In this document: piece after piece, positions 34,279-43,922 of the stretch
Layout of the letters: each line of letters begins with the position of its first letter
Position numbering within the stretch: position 1 is the first letter of the stretch
From: CAADGU01 sp964467705
Lineage (GTDB): Bacteria > Chloroflexota > Anaerolineae > Promineifilales > Promineifilaceae
Assembly: GCA_964467705.1 (NCBI GenBank)
Contig: CAYXUZ010000003.1
Span: 35,003-99,002, forward strand
Reading direction: 5' to 3'
DNA length: 64,000 bases
Made by a program: the position numbers and the translations under genes
Notes under the pieces: model-generated
Database searches by the model: none
What the model was told of the DNA's origin: nothing
Seen by the model: only the letters and a program-made list of their open reading frames with translations

Positions 34279-35934
34279 ATGATTGCAATCTGGGACAAAA
34301 CAACCACAACAGACAATTTTGTAACGAATATGATTGAGGACAGAAACAGTATCGTAACCACTACAACTGCACATGTGGGCCACAAATTGTTGTTAGGCTT
34401 CGTGGGCACGGAACCACCACCGCACATTTTGCGCTGGTTGGCAGCACGGCCGTTGGGCGGCTTTACCCTCTTTCGTTATCGGAACGTAGAAAATCCCTGC
34501 CAGGTGCGGCAGTTGACCACAACTTTGCAACAAGCGGCCCAGGCAGCCGGGTATCCACCCTTGCTCATTGGCGCTGACCAGGAAGGCGGGCAGCTAAATG
34601 CCCTGGGGCCGGCCATGACCCCCTTCCCCGGTAACATGGCGCTGGGCGCGGTGGGCGACCCTGACCTGGCCTTTCGTGTGGGGTTGGCATTGGGGCGGGA
34701 ATGTGCCGCTTTGGGCGTTAATGTCAATTATGCTCCCAGCTGCGATGTGAACAGCAATCCACAAAACCCGGTCATTGGTGTGCGCTCCTTCGGTGAAAAC
34801 CCCAAACTGGTGGGCGAATTGGCGGCAGCGATGGCGCAAGGCATTCAAGCAGCGGGTGTGGTCAGCGCCGCCAAACATTTTCCGGGGCATGGCGATACCG
34901 TTTCCGATTCGCATCATGGCACCCCGGTGGTGCCACATGAGGAAAAACGGCTGTGGCAGGTGGAGCTACGGCCGTTCCGCACCGTCATTGAAGCAGGCGT
35001 GCGTATGGTAATGACTTCCCATGTGGGACTACCGGCACTGCACGACGGCCGTGTGCTGCCCGCCACCCTCTCCCCCACCATCTTACAAGGGCTGCTGCGC
35101 CAGAAGCTGGCTTTTCAGGGCGTGATCGTCAGCGACGCGATGGACATGGCCGCCATCACGCAAGGTGCGGGGCTGGCAGACGATGTGCTCCGGGCTGCCC
35201 AGGCTGGCGTGGATATGCTGTTGATGACCGATGACCCAACGGCGCAAGAGAGTGCCTATCACGCCCTGGTGGATGGTCTGGAAACTGGCGTTATCAGCCC
35301 GACGGCCATGAACCATTCTGTGCAGCGTATTCTGGCCCTCAAACAATGGATAGCCGGGCAAAGGCAGCCGGAACTGGCGGTCATTGGCTGCGAAGAACAC
35401 CGCCGCCTGGCGCAAGAAGTCGCCAACCGTGCGGTGACGTTGGTGCGGGACGAGGCCGGATTGCTGCCGCTGCGCCTGCCGGTGGACGGCCGTGTCATGC
35501 TCATCCTGCCCACCTTCCAAAATCTGACCCCCGCCGACACCTCCGCTTCCGAAAAGCAGACGTTAGGGGTGGCGCTGCGCCAGTATCACCCATATGTGGA
35601 TGAATATGTGATCCCGCAGCAGCCGGACGAATCCACCATTAGCATCTTCCGCGAGCGGGCGGCACACTATGATCTGGTCATCGTGGGCACCATTGAAGCG
35701 ACGCGCCAGCCGGGGCAGGCGGAACTGGTGAATAGGCTGTTGGATACGGCCGTGCCCTTGATCACCATCGCCCTGCGCACCCCCTACGACCTGATGGCTT
35801 ACCCCCGCGCCCGCACCCACCTTTGCACCTACAGTATCCAACAACCGGCCATGCACGCCCTGGCGGCGGCATTGTGGGGAGAAATTGCGTTTCAGGGTAA
35901 ACTGCCGGTGCGGATCCCAGAGGTAATTGAGTAA
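34279..35934 (+). CDS. GH3 family beta-N-acetylhexosaminidase (NagZ-like)
   Basis: The 551-residue protein carries the GH3 hexosaminidase hallmarks: LLIGADQEGGQLNALG, NYAPSCDVNSNPQNPVIGVRSFG, the KHFPGHGDT motif with its His/Asp dyad typical of N-acetylglucosaminidases, and VIVSDAMDMAAI with the nucleophile Asp. A second domain of about 190 residues follows, longer than in the minimal NagZ of E. coli. No signal peptide is evident, so it probably acts in the cytoplasm on chitobiose or muropeptide sugars, releasing GlcNAc. The gene follows the chitinase and precedes NagA, giving an ordered pathway. Confidence 0.92.
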   Translation: MIAIWDKTTTTDNFVTNMIEDRNSIVTTTTAHVGHKLLLGFVGTEPPPHILRWLAARPLGGFTLFRYRNVENPCQVRQLTTTLQQAAQAAGYPPLLIGADQEGGQLNALGPAMTPFPGNMALGAVGDPDLAFRVGLALGRECAALGVNVNYAPSCDVNSNPQNPVIGVRSFGENPKLVGELAAAMAQGIQAAGVVSAAKHFPGHGDTVSDSHHGTPVVPHEEKRLWQVELRPFRTVIEAGVRMVMTSHVGLPALHDGRVLPATLSPTILQGLLRQKLAFQGVIVSDAMDMAAITQGAGLADDVLRAAQAGVDMLLMTDDPTAQESAYHALVDGLETGVISPTAMNHSVQRILALKQWIAGQRQPELAVIGCEEHRRLAQEVANRAVTLVRDEAGLLPLRLPVDGRVMLILPTFQNLTPADTSASEKQTLGVALRQYHPYVDEYVIPQQPDESTISIFRERAAHYDLVIVGTIEATRQPGQAELVNRLLDTAVPLITIALRTPYDLMAYPRARTHLCTYSIQQPAMHALAAALWGEIAFQGKLPVRIPEVIE

Positions 35935-36060
35935 AACGTTGACATCAGACTCCGCTCGGAATGACAGCAAGATGTGAAAGCCAAGAATACTGAATGGAGC
36001 ATTTAACAGCTGACCGGCCATGATTATCAGCAACTTAATTATTGTTCGCATCCCACATTT

Positions 36061-37194
36061 ATGTTAATTATTCAGGCAAACGTGTTGACTCCTGATGGAG
36101 TGCTTCAAGATAGTGTGGTGGTGGTGGAAGGTGGCCGTGTCACGGCCGTATCCCCCACATCCCCCGCACCGCCAACCATCCATGCGCCCGGTCATTTTCT
36201 TGCGCCCGGTTTTATAGACTTGCAATTCAACGGCGCGTTTGGGCTGGATTTTACGCAGCAGCCGGAGACGATTTGGGAGGTGGCGGCGCGGCTGCCACAG
36301 TACGGCGTGACCGGCTTTTTACCAACGGTGATCACCTCGCCGCTGGCAACGGTGCAAAAGGCACAGGCGGTTTTGGGGCAACGGCCGTCCGCCTTTTCTG
36401 GCGCAGAACCATTAGGGCTGCATCTGGAAGGGCCATTTCTCAATCCGCTGAAAAAGGGGGCACACAATCCCCAATACATGCAACTGCCCACCCTGGCAGC
36501 AGTGGCCGATTGGTCGCCGGAAACGTTGGTACGGTTGGTAACGTTGGCCCCCGAACTGCCCGGCGCGCTACCCGTCATTGCGGCACTGGCCGAACGCGGC
36601 GTCATCGTCAGCGCCGGCCACAGCATGGCGACCTTTGCTGAGGCCAAAGCCGGGTTTGCTGCCGGGGTGCGTTACGGCACCCACCTGTTTAATGCCATGC
36701 CCGGTCTGCACCACCGCGAGCCGGGGCTGATTGGCGCTCTGCTAGAGGATGAGCGGGTGGTCATGGGCATTATTCCTGATGGTATCCATGTGCATCCGGC
36801 GCTGTTGAAAATGGTCTGGCAGGCCGCCGGGGCGCGGCTGAATGTGGTCACGGATGCGATGGCCGCATTGGGAATGCCACCCGGCGCATATGACCTGGGT
36901 GATTTCCAGGTGACGGTAGATGAGGTGACCTGCCGCCTGCCGGATGGTACATTGGCGGGCAGTATCTTGGGTATGGATACGGCCGTGCGCAATCTCATCA
37001 CCTACACCGGCTGTACCCTGGCCGAAGCGGTGGCTGCGGTTACGGCCGTGCCCGCCGATTTGCTGGGTCTGGGACAACAAAAAGGGCGCATCGCTCCCGG
37101 CTACGACGCCGATCTGGTATTATTGACACCTGATTTACAGGTAGCGATGACCATTGTTCAAGGTAACGTGGTCTATAACGTGATACGTGAGTGA
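36061..37194 (+). CDS. nagA: N-acetylglucosamine-6-phosphate deacetylase
   Basis: The 377-residue protein matches NagA over its full length: FLAPGFIDLQFNGAFGLDF near residue 45, GVTGFLPTVITSP, LGLHLEGPFLNPLKKGAHN (metal-binding Glu), VSAGHSMATF, GTHLFNAMPGLHHREPGLIG (metal-binding His) and VTDAMAALGMP with the catalytic Asp. It removes acetate from GlcNAc-6-phosphate, yielding glucosamine-6-phosphate for the next enzyme. The stop codon lies within a stutter foldback that runs almost to the next gene. Confidence 0.95.
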   Translation: MLIIQANVLTPDGVLQDSVVVVEGGRVTAVSPTSPAPPTIHAPGHFLAPGFIDLQFNGAFGLDFTQQPETIWEVAARLPQYGVTGFLPTVITSPLATVQKAQAVLGQRPSAFSGAEPLGLHLEGPFLNPLKKGAHNPQYMQLPTLAAVADWSPETLVRLVTLAPELPGALPVIAALAERGVIVSAGHSMATFAEAKAGFAAGVRYGTHLFNAMPGLHHREPGLIGALLEDERVVMGIIPDGIHVHPALLKMVWQAAGARLNVVTDAMAALGMPPGAYDLGDFQVTVDEVTCRLPDGTLAGSILGMDTAVRNLITYTGCTLAEAVAAVTAVPADLLGLGQQKGRIAPGYDADLVLLTPDLQVAMTIVQGNVVYNVIRE

Positions 37195-37216
37195 CAGGTC
37201 ACGCATCACGCATCAC
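37180..37216. repeat. Stutter foldback, word GTGATGCGTGA, spanning the nagA stop
   Basis: GTGATACGTGAGTGAC is followed by TCACGCATCACGCATCAC, an imperfect complement. The TGA stop of nagA (37192-37194) is inside the left arm. Confidence 0.65.
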
Positions 37217-37224
37217 AAAAACCC

Positions 37225-38252
37225 ATGTCTCTTTACGAAGAAATCCACTCCCAACCAGATGTTTTGCAACACAGCTATGAACAGAACGTGACGGCCGTGC
37301 AAACCATTGCCCAGGAATTGCGTCAGCGCCAGATTCATTACGCTTTTGTGGCCGCACGGGGCACGTCGGACAATGCTGCCCGTTACGCCAATTACCTGTG
37401 GGGGGCGTATAATCAGTTGCCGGTAGCCCTGGCTGCGCCGTCCCTGTNNNNNNNNNNNNNNNGCTCGATGGCGCGTTGGTCATCGGCGTCTCCCAATCCG
37501 GCCAATCACCGGATATTGTGAATGTGGTCGCCGAAGGCAAACGGCAGGACCGCCCTACGCTGGCCATCACCAACGCGCCCGATTCGCCGCTGGCGCAGAC
37601 GGCCGATTACGTCATTGACGTGCAGGCTGGAACAGAAAAAGCGGTCGCCGCCACCAAAACGTATACTACGCAACTGCTGGCCATGGCCATGCTCTCGGCG
37701 GCGCTGGCTAATGACGAAGAACGGCTGGCGCAGTTGGCGCGGCTGCCGGAATGGGTGCGTGAGGGGCTGCGCCAGGATGAGCACATTGCCCGATTAGCGC
37801 CGCGTTACCGCTACATGCAGCAATGTGTGGTCTTGGGACGGGGCTACAACTATGCCACCGCCTTTGAATGGTCACTGAAGCTGAAGGAGCTGACCTATGT
37901 GGTCGCCGAACCGTACTCGTCGGCCGATTTCCGGCATGGGCCGATTGCGGTGGTGGCGGATGGCTTCCCGGTGCTGGCGGTGGCCCCCGGCGGCGCGGTG
38001 TATGCCGATATGCTGGCGCTGCTGCAAAAGCTGGCGCAGGAGCGGCGGGCGGAACTACTGGTCATCTCCGATCAGCCAGAAGCGCTACAACTGGCCACCA
38101 GCCCGATCCTCTTACCCAGAAATATCCCGGAGTGGCTGACGCCCCTGGTGAGCATTGTGCCGGGGCAATTGTTCAGTTATTGGCTGACGGCCGTGAAAGG
38201 GTACAACACAGAAGCGCCGCGAGGTCTGAACAAAGTGACCAAAACAGTATAA
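37225..38252 (+). CDS. SIS-domain glucosamine-6-phosphate deaminase/isomerase-type protein (gap inside)
   Basis: Two SIS domains are visible: VAARGTSDNAARYANYLWG before the gap, VIGVSQSGQSPDIVNVVAEG and TKTYTTQLLAMAMLSAAL after it, then ECF-like core LGRGYNYATAFEWSLKLKEL and DFRHGPIAVV. It resembles the isomerase half of GlmS without the glutaminase domain, the form often called NagB-II, which converts glucosamine-6-phosphate to fructose-6-phosphate and ammonia. The order chitinase, hexosaminidase, NagA, this gene supports that role. The frame changes across the N run at 37448-37462, so the gap length is wrong; I treat both halves as one gene. Confidence 0.87.
37448..37462. other. Assembly gap (15 N)
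   Basis: Interrupts the SIS-domain gene. The frame differs on the two sides, so the true length is not 15. Confidence 0.95.
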
Positions 38253-38284
38253 AAACCGGGTTTCGCAACGAAACCCGGTTTTTT
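38251..38284. terminator. Bidirectional terminator between the amino-sugar and ABC operons
   Basis: AAAAACCGGGTTTCG (38251-38265) and its complement (38269-38283) pair around CAA. It ends in T runs in both directions and separates the two convergent operons. It overlaps the TAA of the SIS gene by two bases. Confidence 0.9.
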
Positions 38285-38286
38285 CT

Positions 38287-39345
38287 CTATCCCGTTTTCC
38301 CTCGCAACTTCGGGTCCAAAATATCCCGCATGGCATCCCCCAACAAATTCCAGCCCAGGCCATAAAACAACAGCGCCAATGCCGGGAAAAGAATGACATA
38401 CCAATAGACATCCAGCGAAACAATGTAGTTACGGGCAAAACTGACAATCTGTCCCCAATCGGCATAACCCGGCTCCACGCCCACCCCAAGAAAGCTGAGT
38501 GCGGCGAAGCTGAGAACAATAGACCCCATGTCCAGAGACAAAAGTACCAATGTGGGGAAAATGGCATTAGGCAGAACGTGTTTCAAGATAATATGCGTAT
38601 CTTTCGCACCGCTTGCTCTGGCGGCCATCACATAATCACGTTCTTTATTGGACAAGATGTCTCCCCGTAACAAACGCGCATACCCCATCCAACCAAAGAC
38701 AATCAAGGCAATCATGGCTGGCGCCAGGCTACGTCCAAAAATGGGTATCAGAATGGAAGACAGTACCAATACCGCTACCAGGCTGGGGAAAACCACAAAA
38801 ATCTCCAAAATACGCATGAGCACTTCGTCTACCAGGCCACCAAAGTACCCGGCCAGAGAACCGACCAAAATGCCAACGATGGCCGAAACAGCCACTACAA
38901 ACGTCCCCGCCAGCAGCGCCGTCCGCGTTCCCCAAATCAACCCATACCAGATGTCATACTGCCCTCCGGTTGTACCCAATAAATGCACCCATTCCTCATT
39001 GCCGGTCAGTTTGTACCACCCAGGTACATAATAAGGAGCGTTTTTCTCCCACGCTGTTCCCGGTGGTTTGGGTTCGGGTCTGAAGCCATCGCGTGGAATA
39101 TCATAAGGATCCCACCCTACTTTTGGCGGTGGCGCCAGCACAGGCGCTAACAAAGCTATGAGCAAAAAACCGGTAACAATAATAAACCCAAACACGGAAA
39201 GCGGATTGGTGGCCAAACCTTTGATTAGCCTTGCCCATTCGGGACCCAATGCTTTTTCCAGGCGGGTTGGGGGGCGCAGAGAACTATCGGGTATCGGGAT
39301 ACTGGTTGGTGTACCAGGTGACACTAACACATCACTTGTTTTCAT
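38287..39345 (-). CDS. Peptide-type ABC transporter permease (DppC/OppC family)
   Basis: ATG 39345 has GGAGGAGACAA directly before it and gives 352 residues. Membrane segments lie at about residues 49-72 and then five more from about 155 on. The permease EAA-type loop is MAARASGAKDTHIILKHVLPN. The extracytoplasmic loop after the first segment is unusually long (about 80 residues, with PYYVPGWYKLTGNEEWVHLLG), as in many DppC proteins. The N-terminus has a DppC-like extension. It is the last gene of the transporter operon and ends at a strong shared terminator. Substrate may be peptides or oligosaccharides. Confidence 0.92.
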   Translation of the reverse strand: MKTSDVLVSPGTPTSIPIPDSSLRPPTRLEKALGPEWARLIKGLATNPLSVFGFIIVTGFLLIALLAPVLAPPPKVGWDPYDIPRDGFRPEPKPPGTAWEKNAPYYVPGWYKLTGNEEWVHLLGTTGGQYDIWYGLIWGTRTALLAGTFVVAVSAIVGILVGSLAGYFGGLVDEVLMRILEIFVVFPSLVAVLVLSSILIPIFGRSLAPAMIALIVFGWMGYARLLRGDILSNKERDYVMAARASGAKDTHIILKHVLPNAIFPTLVLLSLDMGSIVLSFAALSFLGVGVEPGYADWGQIVSFARNYIVSLDVYWYVILFPALALLFYGLGWNLLGDAMRDILDPKLRGKTG

Positions 39346-39361
39346 TTGTCTCCTCCAATCT

Positions 39362-40426
39362 TTAAGACAAACGAATGCGTGGATCAATCACCACGTACAG
39401 TATGTCTACAATCAAATAAGCACCAATAAACATAATCCCGTTGAACAAGGCAAATCCCAGCATGGTCAGTACATCTAGCGACACGGCCGCTTCCGCTGCC
39501 ATTGAACCCAGACCAGGATAAGTGTAAATGGTCTCCGTAATGACTGCGCCGTTCATCAAACCAGCTAATGTCGCTCCGGCAATAGTCACGACCGGAATGA
39601 GAGCGTTGCGGCGAATGTGGCGATTTACCACCGTCCGCTCACGCAACCCCTTTGACCGGGCTGTGCGCACATAATCCTGACGCATTTCTTCCAACATCGA
39701 GGATCGCGTCACCCGCAGCAGCAGTGCCCACTGAATAACAGCCAGCGTAATCACAGGCATCACCAGATGCCTTAATGCATCCACAAAAATATCAAAGCGC
39801 AAATTCAGCAAGGCATCCACTGTCATCATCCGAGTGTACTGGGTAAAGCCAGGCCGGGTAACTTCCAGCGCAAATTCCGTAGATAACCGTCCTGGTTGGA
39901 ACCAATCCAGACGAGCGTAAAAAATCATCAGCAACAACAATGCTAAAACAAAAGTGGGAATTGACCAGCCTAAGGTCGCAAAGATACGGGAAACTTGATC
40001 GACAGGTTTATTATGATTGAGGGCAGCCTTAATGCCCATCCAGATACCCCCACCGACAATCGGGATCATCGCCCACAACGCCAGTTCTAGCGTAGCCGGG
40101 AAACGACGTTTGAGCATATCCGTCACGGGTTCACGTCCCGTGCGGGAAAAACCCAAGTCTCCACGCAGAATGCCACCAATCGTCTCGCCTGTCTGGGGGT
40201 CAGTATGCCCAACCATCCAATACCAGTATTGCAAATGAACCGGGTCATCTAACCCATATCGCTCAATGATGGCGTTGATTTGGTTTTCTGTTTTGGGTAT
40301 GTCACGCACGTACAATGCAGAACGTTCCACCGGCCCCAAAATCTGTAGCATCAGAAAGATGAGAAAGGTAACGCCAAACATTGTGATGGGCATAATCAAT
40401 AATCGGCGAATGATATAAGTAGTCAT
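39362..40426 (-). CDS. Peptide-type ABC transporter permease (DppB/OppB family)
   Basis: The 354-residue protein begins with the typical TTYIIRRLLIMPITMFGVTFLIF, then a first-loop region (ERYGLDDPVHLQYWYWM, GILRGDLGFSRTGREPV) and further membrane segments. The EAA loop reads YVRTARSKGLRERTVVNRHIRRN, and the end is NGIMFIGAYLIVDILYVVIDPRIRLS. These are the standard DppB features. AAAGGAGACC precedes ATG 40426. It forms the membrane channel with the downstream DppC-type protein, 16 bases away. Confidence 0.93.
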   Translation of the reverse strand: MTTYIIRRLLIMPITMFGVTFLIFLMLQILGPVERSALYVRDIPKTENQINAIIERYGLDDPVHLQYWYWMVGHTDPQTGETIGGILRGDLGFSRTGREPVTDMLKRRFPATLELALWAMIPIVGGGIWMGIKAALNHNKPVDQVSRIFATLGWSIPTFVLALLLLMIFYARLDWFQPGRLSTEFALEVTRPGFTQYTRMMTVDALLNLRFDIFVDALRHLVMPVITLAVIQWALLLRVTRSSMLEEMRQDYVRTARSKGLRERTVVNRHIRRNALIPVVTIAGATLAGLMNGAVITETIYTYPGLGSMAAEAAVSLDVLTMLGFALFNGIMFIGAYLIVDILYVVIDPRIRLS

Positions 40427-40627
40427 CCTGGTCTCCTTTGCAGAGCGATTTACTCATAGTATCCAACATACACATAGACAATTATACGCAGGTGATTGGT
40501 TACATTATGAATTCAGGTACAAGTTGACTTTACGTCTTGCTTCCCCACATCATTTCAAGGAAATCTATTGCCTACTCCACAAAAATGCACAATCCACAAT
40601 AGGCTTTCTTGAAATCATCGAAGATAA

Positions 40628-40665
40628 AGAAGGCGGCATTCTTCCACGAAGAATGCCGCCCTTCT
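40628..40665 (-). terminator. Hairpin between solute-binding protein and permease genes
   Basis: AGAAGGCGGCATTCTTC (40628-40644) pairs with 40648-40665, one base bulged. It lies 35 bases after the solute-binding protein stop and about 200 bases before the permease start. A partial terminator at this place would keep the binding protein in excess over the membrane parts, a common arrangement. Confidence 0.7.
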
Positions 40666-40699
40666 TACAGAATCAAAACAGTGCGGCTACAACCAGGAT

Positions 40700-42793
40700 T
40701 TACTCCAGAGACAGCGGATAGTAATACGTGCCGAAGTAAATGGGGTTGAAGTACCAGCCTTTCACCCAACGCTGCTCATAGCGTGCGCCCAAAACCTGGG
40801 CCAACGTCACTTGCGGGGCCAGATCATGGTGCAGTTGTTGCAGTTCAAAGTAGATCTGTTCACGCTCAGCCGGATCGGCGGAAGCCACACCAGCGCTTAC
40901 CAGGGCCGAGAATTGATCAATCATCTCTTGTGGCATAGCCTGGCGGCCGGCATAGGTACCTACTGTAAACGGCTGTACCCAGTTGTGCGGATCGTGGATG
41001 TCTTCCACCCAACCACTGGCAATAACCGGGATCTGAGAAGCGCGGAAAGTACGGAGGAAAGTGGGCCATGGCAGACCAACAACTTCCACCTGATACAGTT
41101 CGTTGATAGCGCCTAGTTCAGCTTGCAGAATTTCACCAATGGTTTGGCGTGTGGTATTGCCAGTGTTGTAGGCGATCTGGAAGCGGAAGCCGGTTTCGGG
41201 CAATACGCCATCCCAGGCCTGAGCCAGTTCCGCCGCACAGGCTTCGGGGTCGTATTCGTACATCGGGCCATCCGGGTTATAACCCAGCATACCCAAGATG
41301 ATTGGACCATTGTTGCGGACGCCTTCGCCATTGAGTGCTTCAGCAATGTAGGTTTCGTAGTCAAAGCACAGGTTCATGGCGCGACGGACGTGGATGTCGG
41401 AGAAGAAGTCCGGCGGGACACCATTACCGTCGAGTTGACCACTACCAATGTAAGGTGAATCGGGGCCAACATCGAAGGTCATGAACATGTCGGTGCGGGA
41501 GGCATTGGGAAGGGCACCCCATTTGCGCAGTGTGCCATTGGGGTTGTCTGGATTGGGGGTACATTCAAGGGTGGCATAATCACAGAACTCACCCACAATG
41601 CTATCCGCTTGCGGCCGGTCAGCCGGGTTCACAGTGGCGGTTTCCGCATCGCCAGCCTGTAAGGAGGTGAAGCGAGTGCCCCATTCGTCTACCAGTTGTA
41701 CCACGATGGTTTTGATAGCAGCCGGGCCGGCCGGGCCACCTTCCCACATCGGATCGTCAGCAGCACGCCAGTAATTTTCGTTGGCGGCCAAAACGTACCC
41801 TTCGCCGGGCGTCCAGCTTTCTAACATGTAGGGGCCGGTACCGTTGATGACAGCGGACAGTTCGTCATTTTCTGAGCCGGGGGCGTAGTAATTTTGCCAG
41901 GTTTCGCAAGTACCATCCCAGGCGCCTTGGGCCATAGCCCATTCCATGTCCATTACAGCGCCCCAGGTTTGGGCGACGGTAGCCAGGAATGGCCCCCAGG
42001 GTTGGGCCAGGTTGAAGGTAACAGTACCAGCGGCATCGTCAGCGACGACGGAAGCTTGTACAGCTTCACAAACACCCATTAGCTGTTCAGCGGAAGCGGT
42101 GGCAATCAGTGTATCGCGGTCACCAGCCAGGCCACATTCGGGATCAATGGCTTCGGTCACATCGTGGCAAACGCTGAGACCCAGCAGGGGTTCAAGCAGC
42201 AACCATTGCGGCCCGTTGGGGTCGGATTGCAGCAAACCACGCTGGAAAGTGTAGGCAACATCATGGGGTTCCAGTGTGCCACCATCATGGAAGGTGACGC
42301 CCTGACGGATGTTGAAGGTGTAGGTGCGACCATCTTCAGAGATGAGGCCATTTTCCAGGCTAGGCACCTCTGTTGACAGTACCGGCACAAACGTATTGGG
42401 ATCCGTGTGGTTGAAGAAAATCAACGGTTCCATGACGTTCATGATCACGCCACCACTGGCGGTGTCGTAGGCCAGGTTTGGATCCAGAGTGTCAATATCG
42501 CCAAAGGTGAGTTGACGATAGACAGTGGGGTCCTCAGCCGTGAAATCCACTGGAGCTTCTTCGGCCGGTTCGGCAGGAACTTCCACTTCTACGGTAACGG
42601 TTTCGACGACAGTGCTTTCCACCACGCGGGTTACTTCGATTACTTCGCCTTCTACGGTAACGGTCTCGACGACAGTGTTTTCGACGACGCGAGTGACTTC
42701 AACTGTTTCTACCTGCGGTTGGCAAGCGGCAATAACCAAAGCAATAATGGCTAAGGCAGCTAACCATAATAGTGACTTCTTTTGCGTAAACAT
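40700..42793 (-). CDS. Extracellular solute-binding lipoprotein, family 5 (peptide/oligosaccharide ABC)
   Basis: The 697-residue protein has a lipoprotein signal with lipobox VIAAC (residue 24), then a stalk of two near-identical repeats (VEVTRVVENTVVETVTVE and VEVTRVVESTVVETVTVE). The SBP family 5 domain follows: GDIDTLDPNLAYDTASGGV, GRTYTFNIRQGVTFHDGGTLEPHDVAYTFQR (split here by me) and MNLCFDYETYIAEAL. Family 5 proteins bind peptides, oligosaccharides or nickel; the convergent chitin locus makes chito-oligosaccharides a reasonable guess but not proven. TTGGAGGAG before the ATG is strong. No ACGGCCGT copy occurs in these 2.1 kb. Confidence 0.93.
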   Translation of the reverse strand: MFTQKKSLLWLAALAIIALVIAACQPQVETVEVTRVVENTVVETVTVEGEVIEVTRVVESTVVETVTVEVEVPAEPAEEAPVDFTAEDPTVYRQLTFGDIDTLDPNLAYDTASGGVIMNVMEPLIFFNHTDPNTFVPVLSTEVPSLENGLISEDGRTYTFNIRQGVTFHDGGTLEPHDVAYTFQRGLLQSDPNGPQWLLLEPLLGLSVCHDVTEAIDPECGLAGDRDTLIATASAEQLMGVCEAVQASVVADDAAGTVTFNLAQPWGPFLATVAQTWGAVMDMEWAMAQGAWDGTCETWQNYYAPGSENDELSAVINGTGPYMLESWTPGEGYVLAANENYWRAADDPMWEGGPAGPAAIKTIVVQLVDEWGTRFTSLQAGDAETATVNPADRPQADSIVGEFCDYATLECTPNPDNPNGTLRKWGALPNASRTDMFMTFDVGPDSPYIGSGQLDGNGVPPDFFSDIHVRRAMNLCFDYETYIAEALNGEGVRNNGPIILGMLGYNPDGPMYEYDPEACAAELAQAWDGVLPETGFRFQIAYNTGNTTRQTIGEILQAELGAINELYQVEVVGLPWPTFLRTFRASQIPVIASGWVEDIHDPHNWVQPFTVGTYAGRQAMPQEMIDQFSALVSAGVASADPAEREQIYFELQQLHHDLAPQVTLAQVLGARYEQRWVKGWYFNPIYFGTYYYPLSLE

Positions 42794-42897
42794 TGAATCT
42801 CCTCCAAATTGAGATTATCGGGGGTTTGAATAAGGTGTACTCCTCGCTCTGTTGAAAAAGCTTCTTACGTTTTCTTCAGGCATCACCTCCTTAAACA

Positions 42898-43922
42898 TTA
42901 CATGAATTTTTCGGCATGATGGCAGGCGACCATGTGGGGTTGCACGGCCGTGCCCATGTTCCGAAACTCTGGGTCTTGTTGGCTGCAAATCTCCGTCACA
43001 TATTGGCAACGGGTATGAAAACGGCAGCCAGTTGGTGGATTTGCCGGATTTGGCACTTCTCCCTTCAGAATAATACGCTCTCGTCTGGCCTCTTTGTCCG
43101 GGTCTGGAGTAGGAATGGCAGAAAGCAGTGCCTGGGTATAAGGATGAAGTGGATGATCATATACCTCATCCCGACTACCCATTTCCACTATTTTGCCCAG
43201 ATACATCACCGCCACTCGGTCACTTATGTAACGCACCATCGAAAGATCATGCGCAATAAACAAATAAGTGAGTCCCAATTCAGCTTTCAGATCGTCAAGC
43301 AGGTTGACCACTTGCGCCTGAATGGAAACATCCAGAGCCGAGATCGGTTCATCAGCTACGATAAAACTGGGGTTCGTAGCTAAAGCACGTGCAATACCGA
43401 TACGTTGCCGCTGACCACCGGAAAATTCGTGTGGGTAACGGCTGATGAANNNNNNNNNNGATTTAGGCCAACCACACGCAGCAGTTCCTGTACCCGTTCT
43501 TTACGACTTTCCTTGTCGCCTACATTATGGATTTCCAGTGGCTCACTGATGATACTACCCACTGTTAGCCTGGGATTGAGTGAAGCCTGCGGATCTTGAA
43601 AAATCATCTGCATATGACGACGGGCGCGACGCAAATCCCCTTTACTTAATTTCGTTAAATCACGATCTTCAAACAAAACTTCACCGGCCGTGGGCTTTAG
43701 CAATTGTAAAATAGCCCGACCAGCAGTAGATTTGCCACAACCGCTTTCACCTACCAGTCCCAGAGTCTCTCCCTTGTAAATATCAAAAGTAACCCCATCC
43801 ACTGCTTTCACGGCACCCACTTGCCGCCGGATGACACCTCGCATGATGGGGAAGTGTAATTTGAGGTCATTTACCTTGACCAGTACTTCTTTACCATTCT
43901 TCTGACCATTCTCTTGACTCAT
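42898..43922 (-). CDS. ABC transporter ATPase (DppF/OppF family; gap inside)
   Basis: ATG 43922 overlaps the stop of the preceding ATPase gene by four bases. Before the gap: Walker A GESGCGKSTAGRA, Q-loop MIFQDPQASLNPR. After the gap: signature HEFSGGQRQRIGIARAL, Walker B FIVADEPISALDVS, H-loop FIAHDLSMV, and the C-terminal oligopeptide region with PTGCRFHTRC and CSQQDPEF. All motifs of an intact OppF-type ATPase are present. The frame differs across the N run (43450-43459), so the gap size is wrong. It pairs with the DppD-type ATPase to power uptake. Confidence 0.92.
43450..43459. other. Assembly gap (10 N)
   Basis: Lies within the DppF-type gene; the frame differs on the two sides, so the length is a placeholder. 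Confidence 0.95.

Noticed and set aside
37448..38252. True frameshift in the SIS-domain gene
   Set aside because: The frame change coincides with an N run of arbitrary length, and both halves are intact family sequence.
42568..42730. Direct repeats inside the solute-binding protein gene as a mobile element
   Set aside because: They encode the duplicated VEVTRVVE stalk of the lipoprotein, a protein-level repeat.
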